DNA of 64,000 nt, taken from NCBI RefSeq assembly GCF_029893345.1, contig NZ_JARXVE010000005.1, forward strand, positions 248,001-312,000, in the 5' to 3' direction. A program made the position numbers and the translations under genes. The first letter of the stretch is position 1, and every line of letters begins with the position of its first letter. This document shows, piece by piece, positions 15,980 to 23,553 of the stretch. This stretch comes from Mycolicibacterium frederiksbergense (lineage in GTDB: Bacteria > Actinomycetota > Actinomycetes > Mycobacteriales > Mycobacteriaceae). The notes beneath the pieces are model-generated. The model had not been told where the DNA came from. It did not search any database and saw only the letters and a list, made by a program, of their open reading frames with translations.

Positions 15980-16221
15980 CTGACCTCCAGGAATTTTTTG
16001 CCCACGATACTCCGGGCAACGGGTTTCACCACGGTCAAACGGCTTCCACTTGGCGAAGATCCTCTGGGCCTCGGCATCCGAGTTCTGGGGCTCCTGTTGG
16101 CGTTTTCGCGGCCGCGCTGCACTATTCGTTGTTATTCACGTGTAGTGCCCGCAAACCGGACGATCCAAACCTGAAACCTGGCAGCCGACCAACCGCACCA
16201 CTGACGGAGATTCGGAACTGG

Positions 16222-16609
16222 GGTTTCATCAAGGCTGAACCGGTACACCCACAGCCCACTGGTGGCGCGGCTCTCGCGCGCCGCGGACGCCGAGGTTCTC
16301 AACATCGGATACCGCATGCTGCCCAGTTATGGGCCGTCGGCGGCCATCGCCGATGCGCTCGACCGCCTTCGATGGCTCCTGGGCCGCGGGTATAGCGGGT
16401 GCGACATCGTGCTGGCGGGAGACTCCGCGGGTGGATATCTGGGGCTGGCAACGGCTCTCGCGCCGATCCGACGCGGCAGCACCGCCACCGCCGGCGTCGC
16501 CGTAGTCTCCCCGTTAACTGATCTATCTGCCGAACATAGGCTCACACAACCTAATTCAGATCGATGCTCGATGTTCACCGCGCCCAGTTCCGATCCATGT
16601 GAGCACTGA
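16222..16609 (+). pseudogene. decayed alpha/beta-hydrolase (HSL/LipN-type esterase) remnant
   Basis: Translation gives Y-T-H-S-P-L-V-A-R-L-S-R-A-A-D-A-E-V, then Y-R-M-L-P and the nucleophile elbow G-D-S-A-G-G-Y-L, hallmarks of hormone-sensitive-lipase-type hydrolases. The piece G-F-I-K-A that normally precedes Y-T-H is present but in a different frame, so there is a frameshift near 16235-16245. The N-terminal HGG region is eroded and similarity stops after L-S-A-E-H-R-L near 16541, with no Asp/His of the triad. It is a truncated, frameshifted relic. Confidence 0.7.
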
Positions 16610-16852
16610 CGAATTCCTGCGGCACGAACAGATCCTGACTTCCCAGCCTTCTTCATCCAAGACGGCATCGAGTTCCCAGATTTCGTCCCCGGCAAAATTT
16701 GCCGAGGCAAGCATGAGAATCCGCGTACTGCGATTGACCACAACGCAGGTGATCGAATCACCCTTATCTGCAAGGCCTTTCCACTCCGATCCGAGTGTCC
16801 ACACTCCGGTCAGCACGACACCGGCCCGACGGTCGGGACCATGAGAATTCAC
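16556..16852 (-). CDS. uncertain small hypothetical protein
   Basis: A 98-residue open frame from a GTG, with protein-like stretches such as S-T-R-I-L-M-L-A-S-A-N-F and E-I-W-E-L-D-A-V-L-D-E-E-G-W-E-V. No family is recognised and no ribosome binding site is clear. It overlaps the tail of the hydrolase relic on the other strand. The surrounding bases look less GC-rich than the neighbouring genes. Confidence 0.3.
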   Translation of the reverse strand: MNSHGPDRRAGVVLTGVWTLGSEWKGLADKGDSITCVVVNRSTRILMLASANFAGDEIWELDAVLDEEGWEVRICSCRRNSSVLTWIGTGRGEHRASI

Positions 16853-17012
16853 TGTGACAATTGTCCGACGACCTTGACGGCGGTAGGCTCCTGGTCAGGT
16901 TGAGTTCACAGCCGCGGCGAACGTCATCGGCATAACGCGGGAACTCGCTTTCTTGCCGAATGACATCGCACCAACAGTACGGATACACGTATTACGACTG
17001 ATGGAGCCAACA

Positions 17013-17465
17013 ATGACCGTCTTTTCCACAACAGCCTCGTCAACGACAGCCGCTTCAACGAACGCGCCGATCGAGTGGACCGACGATTCTCCGGCCATGT
17101 TCGCGACCCGCTGGCTGCCGCCGTCGACGGCCGTGATCAGCACTCGCGGCGATGTTGACGCCGCCAATGCAGCTGATTTCGCCGACTACGCGTTACAGCA
17201 CACTGCCGAGGCTGAGCGGGTCGTCATCGACCTCACGGGGGTCGATTTCCTCGGCACCGCAGGATTTTCCGCACTCGAGGTCATTGCCGCGCGCTGGTCG
17301 GTCGGCGGCGTCGACTGGATTATGGTGCCCAGCAAGGCAGTGCGCCGGCTGCTGCGCATCTGCGATCCGGATTCCGAATTGCGCACCTCCTACAGCATGG
17401 TCGCAGCACTGTCCACCTTGAACGGCAAGACCCCGCTATTGCATCTGGTCACGAAGTCGCGCTAG
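17013..17465 (+). CDS. STAS-domain anti-anti-sigma factor, RsfB-like (copy 1)
   Basis: A 150-residue protein. A serine/threonine-rich N-terminal 25 residues precede a STAS domain with V-I-S-T-R-G-D-V-D-A-A-N and V-V-I-D-L-T-G-V-D-F-L-G-T82-A-G-F. Thr82 aligns with the phosphorylatable serine of RsfB (F-L-G-S-V-G, from memory), so kinase control is possible. C-terminal R-L-L-R-I-C-D-P follows. GGAG six bases before the ATG at 17013 decides the start over an ATG 12 bases earlier. It lies about 1.0 kb from rsbW and probably releases SigF from RsbW. Confidence 0.8.
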   Translation: MTVFSTTASSTTAASTNAPIEWTDDSPAMFATRWLPPSTAVISTRGDVDAANAADFADYALQHTAEAERVVIDLTGVDFLGTAGFSALEVIAARWSVGGVDWIMVPSKAVRRLLRICDPDSELRTSYSMVAALSTLNGKTPLLHLVTKSR

Positions 17466-17488
17466 CGATTACGCCAGCCGCCTCGGCA

Positions 17489-18475
17489 TCAGTCCAGTTC
17501 GGCTCTCAGCACAGCGAGTAGCGGCTTTGCCGCCTCGTCGAGGAATCGCTGCTGACCCTGATCGCCGATCTGTAGCAGCGCGATATCGGTGAATCCCGCC
17601 TCGCGGTAGGGAGCAGCGGCCGCGACTATGGCGTCCAAGTCCGGACCACATGGGATGGCCGCGGCCACGTCCTCGCGGCGCACGTACCGGGTTGCCGCGG
17701 CGAATCCCGCAGGGGTCGGTAGGTCTGCGTTGACCGCCCAACCGCCACCGGCCCAGCGGAACTGGTCGTAGGCCCGGTCCACCGCGGCCTCCCGGTCGGG
17801 GTCCCAGCACACCGGCACCTGTCCGATCACCCGCCCCTCAGGCAGCACGCCGGCCGCCCGACGGTGGTGCTGCCAGTCGTCGACGATCGCACGGTCGGGT
17901 GCGATGTTGATCAGATGATCGGCAGCCACCGCAAGCTTCTCGACGGCTTTCGGACCGGTCATCGAGACGCCGATGGCCACCGGCTCCTCGTGCACATCCC
18001 AGACACGCGCGGAATCCACTTCGTAGAACTCGCCCCGGAAGTCGATCAGTTCGCCGGTGAGTAGTTCGCGGATCAACTTGATCGCCTCGGCGAGCATGTC
18101 GAGGCGCCGTTCGATGGTCGGCCAGCCCCGCCCGACCACATGTTCATTGAGGTTCTCGCCACTACCGACGCCCAGGGTGAACCGGCCATCGGCCAGGATC
18201 TGCACAGTGGCTGCCTGCTGGGCGACGATCGCGGGGTGATACCTGATCGTCGGACAGGTCACATACGAATACAGCCGCACGCTGTCGGTGGCATGGGCCA
18301 CAGCGCCCAGCACCGGCCATGCGTTGGGCGCATGGCCTTGGCTATCCAGCCACGGGCTGTAGTGGTCGCTGCACACCTCGAAGTCGAAACCCACCTGCTC
18401 CGCCGCCACCGCGTAGTCGACAAGCTGTCGTGGGCCGCTCTGCTCGGTCATCACCGTGTATCCGAATCCGGCCAT
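17489..18475 (-). CDS. F420-dependent luciferase-like oxidoreductase
   Basis: A 328-residue TIM-barrel protein of the luciferase-like F420 family, close to the glucose-6-phosphate-dehydrogenase-like group (TIGR03557 type). Motifs include V-G-F-D-F-E-V-C-S-D-H-Y-S-P-W, L-G-V-G-S-G-E-N-L-N-E-H-V and G-V-S-M-T-G-P-K-A. It would transfer hydride to or from coenzyme F420 on an unknown substrate. It is convergent with the STAS gene and sits in the stress region; in this family several members belong to stress regulons. Confidence 0.85.
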   Translation of the reverse strand: MAGFGYTVMTEQSGPRQLVDYAVAAEQVGFDFEVCSDHYSPWLDSQGHAPNAWPVLGAVAHATDSVRLYSYVTCPTIRYHPAIVAQQAATVQILADGRFTLGVGSGENLNEHVVGRGWPTIERRLDMLAEAIKLIRELLTGELIDFRGEFYEVDSARVWDVHEEPVAIGVSMTGPKAVEKLAVAADHLINIAPDRAIVDDWQHHRRAAGVLPEGRVIGQVPVCWDPDREAAVDRAYDQFRWAGGGWAVNADLPTPAGFAAATRYVRREDVAAAIPCGPDLDAIVAAAAPYREAGFTDIALLQIGDQGQQRFLDEAAKPLLAVLRAELD

Positions 18476-18556
18476 GTTGCTGGCATACCCGTGCAGCAGT
18501 TCACGAAACTCCGGTATCCGGAGGCAACGACGCTGGCCGTGCTTTCGGCGCGAGGC

Positions 18557-18865
18557 TCAGCTGCTGGGCCGCTGCCTCATGACACCCGGATGGTCCGTGT
18601 ACCAGCGATCCTCGATACGACGCACTCGCAAGTGCTCGAGAGCCAACCACATCGATCCGATCACGAAACCGGCCGCAGACAACGTACCCACGGTCAGCCC
18701 GACCTCGATATGGCCGGTGGCGAACGCAGCCAAGGTGCTCACGAACAACACCAACGACAAGCCGATCAGAATGAGCGCGGGCATGATGACGTTGTCCTTC
18801 ATCGACTCGCCGGCATGTGGCCTAGTCGTCCTGGCGTGGTCAACTGGATCCTTTGGGCCGTGCAT
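18557..18865 (-). CDS. usfY: UsfY-like two-helix membrane protein
   Basis: A 102-residue protein beginning M-H-G-P-K-D-P-V-D-H-A-R-T-T-R-P, the UsfY signature. Two hydrophobic segments follow (about residues 25-45 and 52-70), then the conserved tail R-V-R-R-I-E-D-R-W-Y-T-D-H-P-G-V. AAGGAG six bases before the ATG at 18865 decides the start; a longer frame reaches 18976 but has a weaker site. UsfY genes accompany sigF in mycobacteria and are stress induced; the molecular role is unknown. A second, broken copy of the tail lies at 20716-20823. Confidence 0.75.
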   Translation of the reverse strand: MHGPKDPVDHARTTRPHAGESMKDNVIMPALILIGLSLVLFVSTLAAFATGHIEVGLTVGTLSAAGFVIGSMWLALEHLRVRRIEDRWYTDHPGVMRQRPSS

Positions 18866-19164
18866 GGCTGCTCCTTCCCGCCATTCCTCGCCCCATTGCC
18901 GTGCATGGGCTTCCTCCACGGTAGATCGCCGCGGCGGGTCTGACGAGAAATCCATCATGATCTCTTGCCTGCCCACTTACGACAGTCGCCCGAAGGGGCC
19001 TGACCAGGGCAAACAGCTTTCGGATGAGCGATGCGACGCTGCGGTACCTGGCCTGGATATGTGCAATGTCAAACAGTCGTTACATACCCCCGCCGACCGG
19101 TAGCCCACGCCCGCCCTGCCGTCATGTCAGCCGGGCGCGTGTGGGTCTCCCCTCGTCGAGACTG
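18866..19164. other. 299-bp stretch without recognisable gene
   Basis: Upstream of usfY I see no coding frame with a known family and no SigF-type box. The first 110 bases could be a usfY N-terminal extension. Confidence 0.4.
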
Positions 19165-19333
19165 TCAGTGATTCCTGAGCATCCCGATCAGGTCGCGCTT
19201 GTTCCTGTCCGAATACCCTTTGATGTCAAGTTCTTTCGCTCGACTGCGCAGATGTTCGACCGTCCAGTCCTCGTACGATCCCGCCTTGCCACCCGCGCGC
19301 CCGACACTCGAGCGTCCCCTGGCCGCAGCGGCG
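19165..19333 (-). pseudogene. N-terminally truncated DUF7218-type (Rho N-terminal-like) protein
   Basis: Reading the minus strand gives A-A-A-A-R-G-R-S-S-V-G-R-A-G-G-K-A-G, then Y-E-D-W-T-V-E-H-L-R-S-R-A-K-E-L and a C-terminal K-R-D-L-I-G-M-L-R-N-H before the TGA. This is the C-terminal two thirds of a small, abundant mycobacterial stress protein family with a SAP/Rho-N helix-extended-loop-helix fold. The usual lysine-rich N-terminal third is missing and the frame runs into the DUF6131-like gene instead, with no start codon of its own. Confidence 0.65.
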
Positions 19334-19489
19334 TCAGTACCAGCTTCGCCGGCCGGCCACCGGCCGTCCGATCGCGCCGAGCAGCCAGAACACGGCGCCG
19401 ATCACCAGCAGGATCACGCCGATCACCCAGAGCAGGTAGACGTTCAGGAGCAGGCCCAGGATGAGCAGAATCGCTCCCAGCACAATCAT
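19334..19489 (-). CDS. small hydrophobic membrane protein (DUF6131-like)
   Basis: A 51-residue protein made of two transmembrane helices (L-G-A-I-L-L-I-L-G-L-L-L and W-V-I-G-V-I-L-L-V-I-G-A-V-F-W-L-L) and a basic tail G-R-P-V-A-G-R-R. GAGG lies six to nine bases before the ATG. It starts seven bases after the preceding small membrane gene, so the two form an operon, here under a SigF-type promoter. It matches a family of tiny actinobacterial membrane proteins of unknown role. Confidence 0.75.
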   Translation of the reverse strand: MIVLGAILLILGLLLNVYLLWVIGVILLVIGAVFWLLGAIGRPVAGRRSWY

Positions 19490-19496
19490 GACGACC

Positions 19497-19730
19497 TCAC
19501 TTCACAACGGCGATGGAGTCCATCGCACTGGGTCGAGGCAAACGGCACTCTTCCACCTTCGGATTGACGCCTGCATAGTTCAGCGGCCCGGCGAGGACCG
19601 TGAGCCCAATGGCGCCGGCAGTTGCACAACTCGTTGATCCACCATGGAAGTAGTCGCGCTGCCACGCTGCGACCACACCGATCAGCAGCCAGATGAGCAC
19701 GAGGGTTCCGAACAATCCACCGATCCTCAC
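19497..19730 (-). CDS. small one-helix membrane or exported protein
   Basis: A 77-residue protein: one N-terminal membrane helix (T-L-V-L-I-W-L-L-I-G-V-V-A-A), then W-Q-R-D-Y-F-H-G-G and a conserved outside segment G-P-L-N-Y-A-G-V-N-P-K-V-E with two cysteines (C-A-T-A-G and E-C-R-L-P) that could form a disulfide. The GTG start lies ten bases after a GGGTAT box, giving an almost leaderless message; a longer frame to 19775 would run back through the promoter. First gene of the pair with the DUF6131-like protein. Confidence 0.65.
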   Translation of the reverse strand: MRIGGLFGTLVLIWLLIGVVAAWQRDYFHGGSTSCATAGAIGLTVLAGPLNYAGVNPKVEECRLPRPSAMDSIAVVK

Positions 19731-19739
19731 GGCGGATAG

Positions 19740-19765
19740 ATACCCGGCTGACGCACGAGTCAAAC
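19740..19765 (-). promoter_or_regulatory. SigF-type promoter
   Basis: On the minus strand GTTT (19765-19762) is followed after 16 bases by GGGTAT (19745-19740). This fits the mycobacterial SigF consensus GTTT-N15-17-GGGTA. It lies directly before the two small membrane protein genes. Confidence 0.65.
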
Positions 19766-19924
19766 ACTCTGGCAAACCACACTCAGCGTGTCAGCCCAAG
19801 GCTTTCATGAGAGGCACCGGGGATCATTGTTCGGACTCATGGCCGAGCGTAGAGTCCAATCCAAAGTTGAGCCCATAGAGCCTGAGAGTGACGCGTCCAC
19901 AGTATTTCTGCTGAGGGAGTCACA

Positions 19925-20365
19925 ATGCCCACCATAAGCGTCGCAAGGCGGGCCGCGCCCCGTACCATCGACCACACTCGCGCGCAGTTCAGCGCTCGGT
20001 GGTTGTGGCCGGGAACCACAGTGATCAGCGTCAACGGTGAGCTGGATGCGTCAAACGCAACCAAGTTGACCGACTGCGGAATCAGGCATTCCGGACCGAA
20101 CGGCCAACTCGTCCTGGACCTGAGTGCGGTGGAGTTCTTCGGAGCCTGCTGCTTTGCCTGCCTACGCACTCTCAACGTGAAGTGTGCCGAGGCGAACGTC
20201 GATTGGGTGTTGATTCCCAGCACCGCGGTGTCACAGCTGTTGCGCATCTGCGATCCCGCCTCGGCGCTGCCGGTAGTCACCGGACTGCAGGCCGCACTGT
20301 CGAGGCTGCGCGATCATGCCGTGACATCTCCAGTTCGTGAACCACGGTCGCTGACTGGGTGCTGA
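19925..20365 (+). CDS. STAS-domain anti-anti-sigma factor, RsfA-like (copy 2)
   Basis: A 146-residue STAS protein, clearly paralogous to the one at 17013 (both share V-D-W and L-L-R-I-C-D-P). At the regulatory loop it reads F-F-G-A74-C75-C76-F, so the phosphorylatable residue is an alanine, and cysteines sit where the redox-sensing RsfA has its pair: C75 and C109 match RsfA C73 and C109 as I recall that sequence. Further cysteines are C79 and C87. Redox rather than phosphorylation control is therefore the best guess. GGGAG lies about eight bases before the ATG. Confidence 0.75.
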   Translation: MPTISVARRAAPRTIDHTRAQFSARWLWPGTTVISVNGELDASNATKLTDCGIRHSGPNGQLVLDLSAVEFFGACCFACLRTLNVKCAEANVDWVLIPSTAVSQLLRICDPASALPVVTGLQAALSRLRDHAVTSPVREPRSLTGC

Positions 20366-20540
20366 TGCCCAACGCCGCCGGGCGGTCAGCGAGATGCCGA
20401 ATAGGCGAAAGCATCCTTTGTCGCAGTCGAATTCGATGAGTACGGAGCCAGATCCGCCGCCGGTCCGAACGGAATTCGTTGCATGCCAACGGCAAACCTG
20501 ATTGCCAGAGAACCCGATTCGTCACGTCACGTTTAGTACC

Positions 20541-20654
20541 GCCGCATCCGGGACGGCACCGTGACCGGCCCGAGACGACTTGGTCCGTGAGGGCAAAGCC
20601 CAGCAGGACAAGGCCGACGCCCAGAAGCGACAGCAGGCGAGCCAGCGCTCCTAG
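20541..20654 (+). pseudogene. remnant of a microaggregate-binding/CsbD-like stress protein gene
   Basis: The frame reads R-D-D-L-V-R-E-G-K-A-Q-Q-D-K-A-D-A-Q and ends in a TAG. This is the C-terminal core of the lysine/alanine/glutamine-rich microaggregate-binding protein 1 family. The V-T-G that should precede R-D-D is present one frame away: an extra C in GGCCCGAG (near 20567-20571) breaks it. Nothing clear of the N-terminal half remains. Confidence 0.5.
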
Positions 20655-20670
20655 GCCGGACCTGATTGAA

Positions 20671-20704
20671 GAGATGGCCCAGCCCACGGTAGCTGGGCCA
20701 TCTC
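20671..20704. terminator. 13-bp perfect hairpin
   Basis: GAGATGGCCCAGC and GCTGGGCCATCTC form a perfect 13-bp stem around an 8-base loop, 16 bases after the stop of the stress-protein remnant and 11 bases before the stop of the convergent usfY remnant. It fits a bidirectional terminator that outlived its genes or now serves the PAS-ANTAR gene. Confidence 0.75.
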
Positions 20705-20715
20705 GTGTTCGATGG

Positions 20716-20823
20716 TCAACTGTTGAGTGCTTGCCTAATGACGCCGGAATGCTCTGCATACCAACGTTGTTCGATGCGGCGCAGGCGTAGGTCGGTGTAG
20801 CCGATGTCGTTGAGAGCCAGGTT
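20716..20823 (-). pseudogene. C-terminal remnant of a second usfY-like gene
   Basis: The minus strand reads L-R-L-R-R-I-E-Q-R-W-Y-A-E-H-S-G-V-I-R-Q before a TGA, matching the tail of the usfY-like protein at 18557 (R-V-R-R-I-E-D-R-W-Y-T-D-H-P-G-V-M-R-Q). The membrane helices and start are missing; upstream lies the PAS-ANTAR gene in another frame. A deletion fused the remnant to the 3' end of that gene. Confidence 0.65.
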
Positions 20824-21538
20824 AAACGTCCGGCCCGACCCGCAGGTGGGTGGTCAGTAGTAACCGGTCGAGGACCGTCCGGTTCGGAAGAACCTCGCTG
20901 TAATCGAGTTCCAGGAAGTCTTTCGCCAGCTGCTTGGCCAACAAGCGCAACTTGGTGTTGGTTTCCTGCGACCGCCACTTCAGCAGTTCGAACGCCGCGT
21001 CGGCGTTGATCCGGTAGATCAGCATCAACATGCCCTTGGCCTGCTCAATGACACCGCGGGCCTCGGCGATCTCGGCCACCACCTCGGTGACGGCTCGCTC
21101 GCGGGCCTGCGCGATCGTCGGTGAGACGTCGACGTAGAAGCCCTGTGTTCCGATGATCGCGCCGGCGTCGTCGAAGAGCTGATCCCCGACCACGACAACA
21201 TGGTGGACGTCGCCGGCCGTGTCGATGATGCGGTGTCGGGTGCTGAATGCGCCGGAGGTGCGCCGGATCTCATCCAGGGTAGCCGCCACCTGCCCGTAGT
21301 CGTCCGGATGCTTGTGCGAGAGCACCAGCTCGGTCGTCGGATGTGCGGTACCCGGCTCATACCCATGCATCCGCTCGACCTGAGGCGACCATTCCCAGCA
21401 CTCGTCGGCGAAATAAAACCGGAACCAACCGACCCGCTGCGGCTCACCGCCGGCAAGCGCATGTTCGACCGGCGATTCCGCATTCTCCGTGGACGACTCG
21501 CGGGTCACAACTTGAAGGCTATCCTCCCGAGCGGGCAC
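20822..21538 (-). CDS. PAS and ANTAR domain protein (RNA-binding antiterminator type)
   Basis: A 238-residue protein. Residues 40-145 form a PAS domain (W-S-P-Q-V-E-R-M-H-G-Y, H-P-D-D, G-T-Q-G-F-Y-V-D-V). The C-terminal ANTAR domain has the conserved A-x3-R-x3-A pattern in I-E-Q-A-K-G-M-L-M and A-F-E-L-L-K-W-R-S-Q-E-T-N. ANTAR domains bind paired RNA hairpins and block termination. The PAS domain may sense a ligand or bind a partner of the sigma-F network. Start uncertain: the GTG at 21538 is the longest, with later GTGs possible. Confidence 0.8.
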   Translation of the reverse strand: MPAREDSLQVVTRESSTENAESPVEHALAGGEPQRVGWFRFYFADECWEWSPQVERMHGYEPGTAHPTTELVLSHKHPDDYGQVAATLDEIRRTSGAFSTRHRIIDTAGDVHHVVVVGDQLFDDAGAIIGTQGFYVDVSPTIAQARERAVTEVVAEIAEARGVIEQAKGMLMLIYRINADAAFELLKWRSQETNTKLRLLAKQLAKDFLELDYSEVLPNRTVLDRLLLTTHLRVGPDV

Positions 21539-21604
21539 AAGGTCAGCGGATTTGACCCGGATTTGACCTGGACTTGTCGGTGCCCACCGCTACTATTCGG
21601 CGCC

Positions 21605-22180
21605 GTGAGACGGCTCCGGATGAAGCTCTACCTCGCGGCCGGTACGGCGGCTGCGATCGCGGGTTACCTGGCCGGGGTCGGGGGCGCATGGAGCCTGGCG
21701 ATCGCCGCCGGGGTCCCGCTGATGCTGGCCGCCGCGCCCAGGTTTCTGCACGGCGCGCTGCAGGGTGCCAGCACCCCGAGCCGACGCGAGCACGCAGCAA
21801 CCGAGATGACCGGGCTGGAATTCGAGGACCATGTGGCGCATGTGGCGCGGTCCTGTGGATTACCGGTCATCATGACGCCGTTGACCGGCGACTGGGGCGT
21901 GGACTTGATCATCGGCCATCGCCCGTACCGGATTGCTGTCCAATGCAAACGACAATCCCGCCCGGTCGGCACGGGCGCGGTGCAGGAGGTGGTCGCGGGC
22001 GCGCCGATGCAGGATTGCGTCAAGACGATGGTGGTGACCAACAACGAATTCACCCCGGCCGCCCGCAAACTCGCCGAGTTGCACGGTTGTGAGTTGGTGG
22101 GCGGAACCGATCTGCCCAGACTGAAGTCGGTGCTGCGCCGTGCGGCCGCCCCCGACCCGCCCGCCGGCAGTTCGCCCTAG
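21605..22180 (+). CDS. membrane-anchored Mrr-type restriction endonuclease-like protein
   Basis: A 191-residue protein. Two N-terminal hydrophobic segments (about residues 6-45) precede a Mrr-like PD-(D/E)XK nuclease domain: G-L-E-F-E-D-H-V-A near residue 64, G-D-W-G-V-D-L-I-I near 96, and V-Q-C-K-R-Q near 112 as the Q-x-K catalytic strand. The GTG at 21605 is used; an ATG five codons later is also possible. Membrane tethering suggests action on incoming or membrane-proximal DNA rather than free restriction. It ends inside the convergent lat gene with a four-base overlap. Confidence 0.75.
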   Translation: MRRLRMKLYLAAGTAAAIAGYLAGVGGAWSLAIAAGVPLMLAAAPRFLHGALQGASTPSRREHAATEMTGLEFEDHVAHVARSCGLPVIMTPLTGDWGVDLIIGHRPYRIAVQCKRQSRPVGTGAVQEVVAGAPMQDCVKTMVVTNNEFTPAARKLAELHGCELVGGTDLPRLKSVLRRAAAPDPPAGSSP

Positions 22181-23550
22181 CCGGCCAGCGGCAACATCAG
22201 CGCATCCCGCACCGCTTCGAGACACTCGTCGATCTCCTGGCGGCCCACGGTCAGCGCGGGCCGGAAGCGCACCGAGGAGGTCCCGCTCGGCAGCATGATG
22301 ACGTGGCTGTCCCACAACCGGCGGATCAGCTCGTCGCGCTCGGCGGTCGAGGGCAGGCTGAATGCGCACATCAAGCCGCGGCCTCGCGGGTCCAGCACAG
22401 TGTCGGCGAATCGCTCTGCCAGCAGCCGCAACTGAGCGAGCAGGTAGTCACCGGTCACCGCAGCGTTGTGCATCAAATCGTCGGCTTCGATGACTTCCAG
22501 GATGCGCCGCGCACGCACCATGTCCACCAGGTTGCCGCCCCAGGTGGAGTTGATCCGCGAGCTGACGGTGAAGACGTTGTCGGCCACTTCGTCGACCCTT
22601 GTCTTGAACTGCTCCTCACGTGCGCGGCCACCCGCCATCACCCCGCACACCTGGGTCTTCTTCCCGAAGGCGACCACATCCGGGGTGACCTCCAATTGCT
22701 GGTAGGCCCAGGCAGTTCCGGTGATCCCGCAACCGGTCTGCACCTCGTCGAAAACCAGCAGCGCGTCGAACTCATCGCACAGCTCACGCATCGCGGCGAA
22801 GAACTGGGGCCGGATGTGCCGGTCGCCACCCTCACCCTGGATCGGCTCGGCGATGAAGCAGGCGATGTCGTGCGGGTTGGCTTCGAATGCCGCCCTGGCC
22901 GCACGTAGCGAGTCCGCTTCGAGCGCAACGATATCCGCCCCAGGCCGAACGTAGGGGGCATCGATGCGCGGCCAGTCGAATTTCGGGTAGCGGGCGACCT
23001 TGATGGGGTCGGTGTTGGTCAGCGACATGGTGTATCCGCTGCGGCCATGGAAGGCGCCGCGCAGGTGGAGCACCTTGGTGCCGAGTGCGGGGTCAAGCCC
23101 GAGGGCCTCGTTGCGGCGGCTCTTCCAGTCGAAGGCCACTTTGAGCGCATTCTCGACCGCCAGCGCACCACCGTCGACGAAGAACAGGTGCGGCAGTTCC
23201 GGATCTCCGAGCACCCGGCGGAAGGTGTCGACAAAGCGGGCCATCGGCACGGTGTAGATGTCGGAGTTGCTCGGCTTGTTCACCGCGGCCTGGGCCAGCT
23301 CCGCGCGGAAATCTTCAGCATCGACCAAATCACCCGCCAGCGCCGGGTGGTTCATTCCGAGTGCAGACGAGGCGAAGAAGGTGAACATGTCCAGGAAACG
23401 TTCGCCGGTGCGCGCATCCACCAGATAGCAGCCGGTGGAGCGGTCCAGGTCGAGGACGAAATCGAAGCCATCGGTCAGGATGCTGCGCGCCAGAACCGCT
23501 CGCACCCGATCGGGTGTTACAGCCGGCGAAGTCGTCAGGACTGCGGTCAT
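22177..23550 (-). CDS. lat: L-lysine 6-aminotransferase
   Basis: A 457-residue class-III PLP aminotransferase, strongly like mycobacterial Lat. F-F-V-D-G-G-A-L-A-V-E-N-A-L-K-V-A binds PLP, F-D-E-V-Q-T-G-C-G is the cofactor aspartate region, and F-G-K-K-T-Q-V-C-G (about residue 295-300) holds the Schiff-base lysine. It moves the epsilon-amino group of lysine to 2-oxoglutarate, giving piperideine-6-carboxylate for the dehydrogenase encoded by pcd. It is induced in persisters and regulated by LrpA. A TAATAT box ends six bases before the ATG and there is no ribosome binding site, pointing to a leaderless transcript. Confidence 0.95.
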   Translation of the reverse strand: MTAVLTTSPAVTPDRVRAVLARSILTDGFDFVLDLDRSTGCYLVDARTGERFLDMFTFFASSALGMNHPALAGDLVDAEDFRAELAQAAVNKPSNSDIYTVPMARFVDTFRRVLGDPELPHLFFVDGGALAVENALKVAFDWKSRRNEALGLDPALGTKVLHLRGAFHGRSGYTMSLTNTDPIKVARYPKFDWPRIDAPYVRPGADIVALEADSLRAARAAFEANPHDIACFIAEPIQGEGGDRHIRPQFFAAMRELCDEFDALLVFDEVQTGCGITGTAWAYQQLEVTPDVVAFGKKTQVCGVMAGGRAREEQFKTRVDEVADNVFTVSSRINSTWGGNLVDMVRARRILEVIEADDLMHNAAVTGDYLLAQLRLLAERFADTVLDPRGRGLMCAFSLPSTAERDELIRRLWDSHVIMLPSGTSSVRFRPALTVGRQEIDECLEAVRDALMLPLAG

Positions 23551-23553
23551 GGC

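Noticed and set aside
15980..16100. SigF autoregulatory promoter upstream of rsbW
   Set aside because: GTTT and a GGAGTAT are present but 23 bases apart, outside the 15-17 spacing.
15958..16395. Plus-strand frame after rsbW as a full gene
   Set aside because: Only its part around 16222-16250 resembles anything, and that is a frameshifted piece of the esterase relic.
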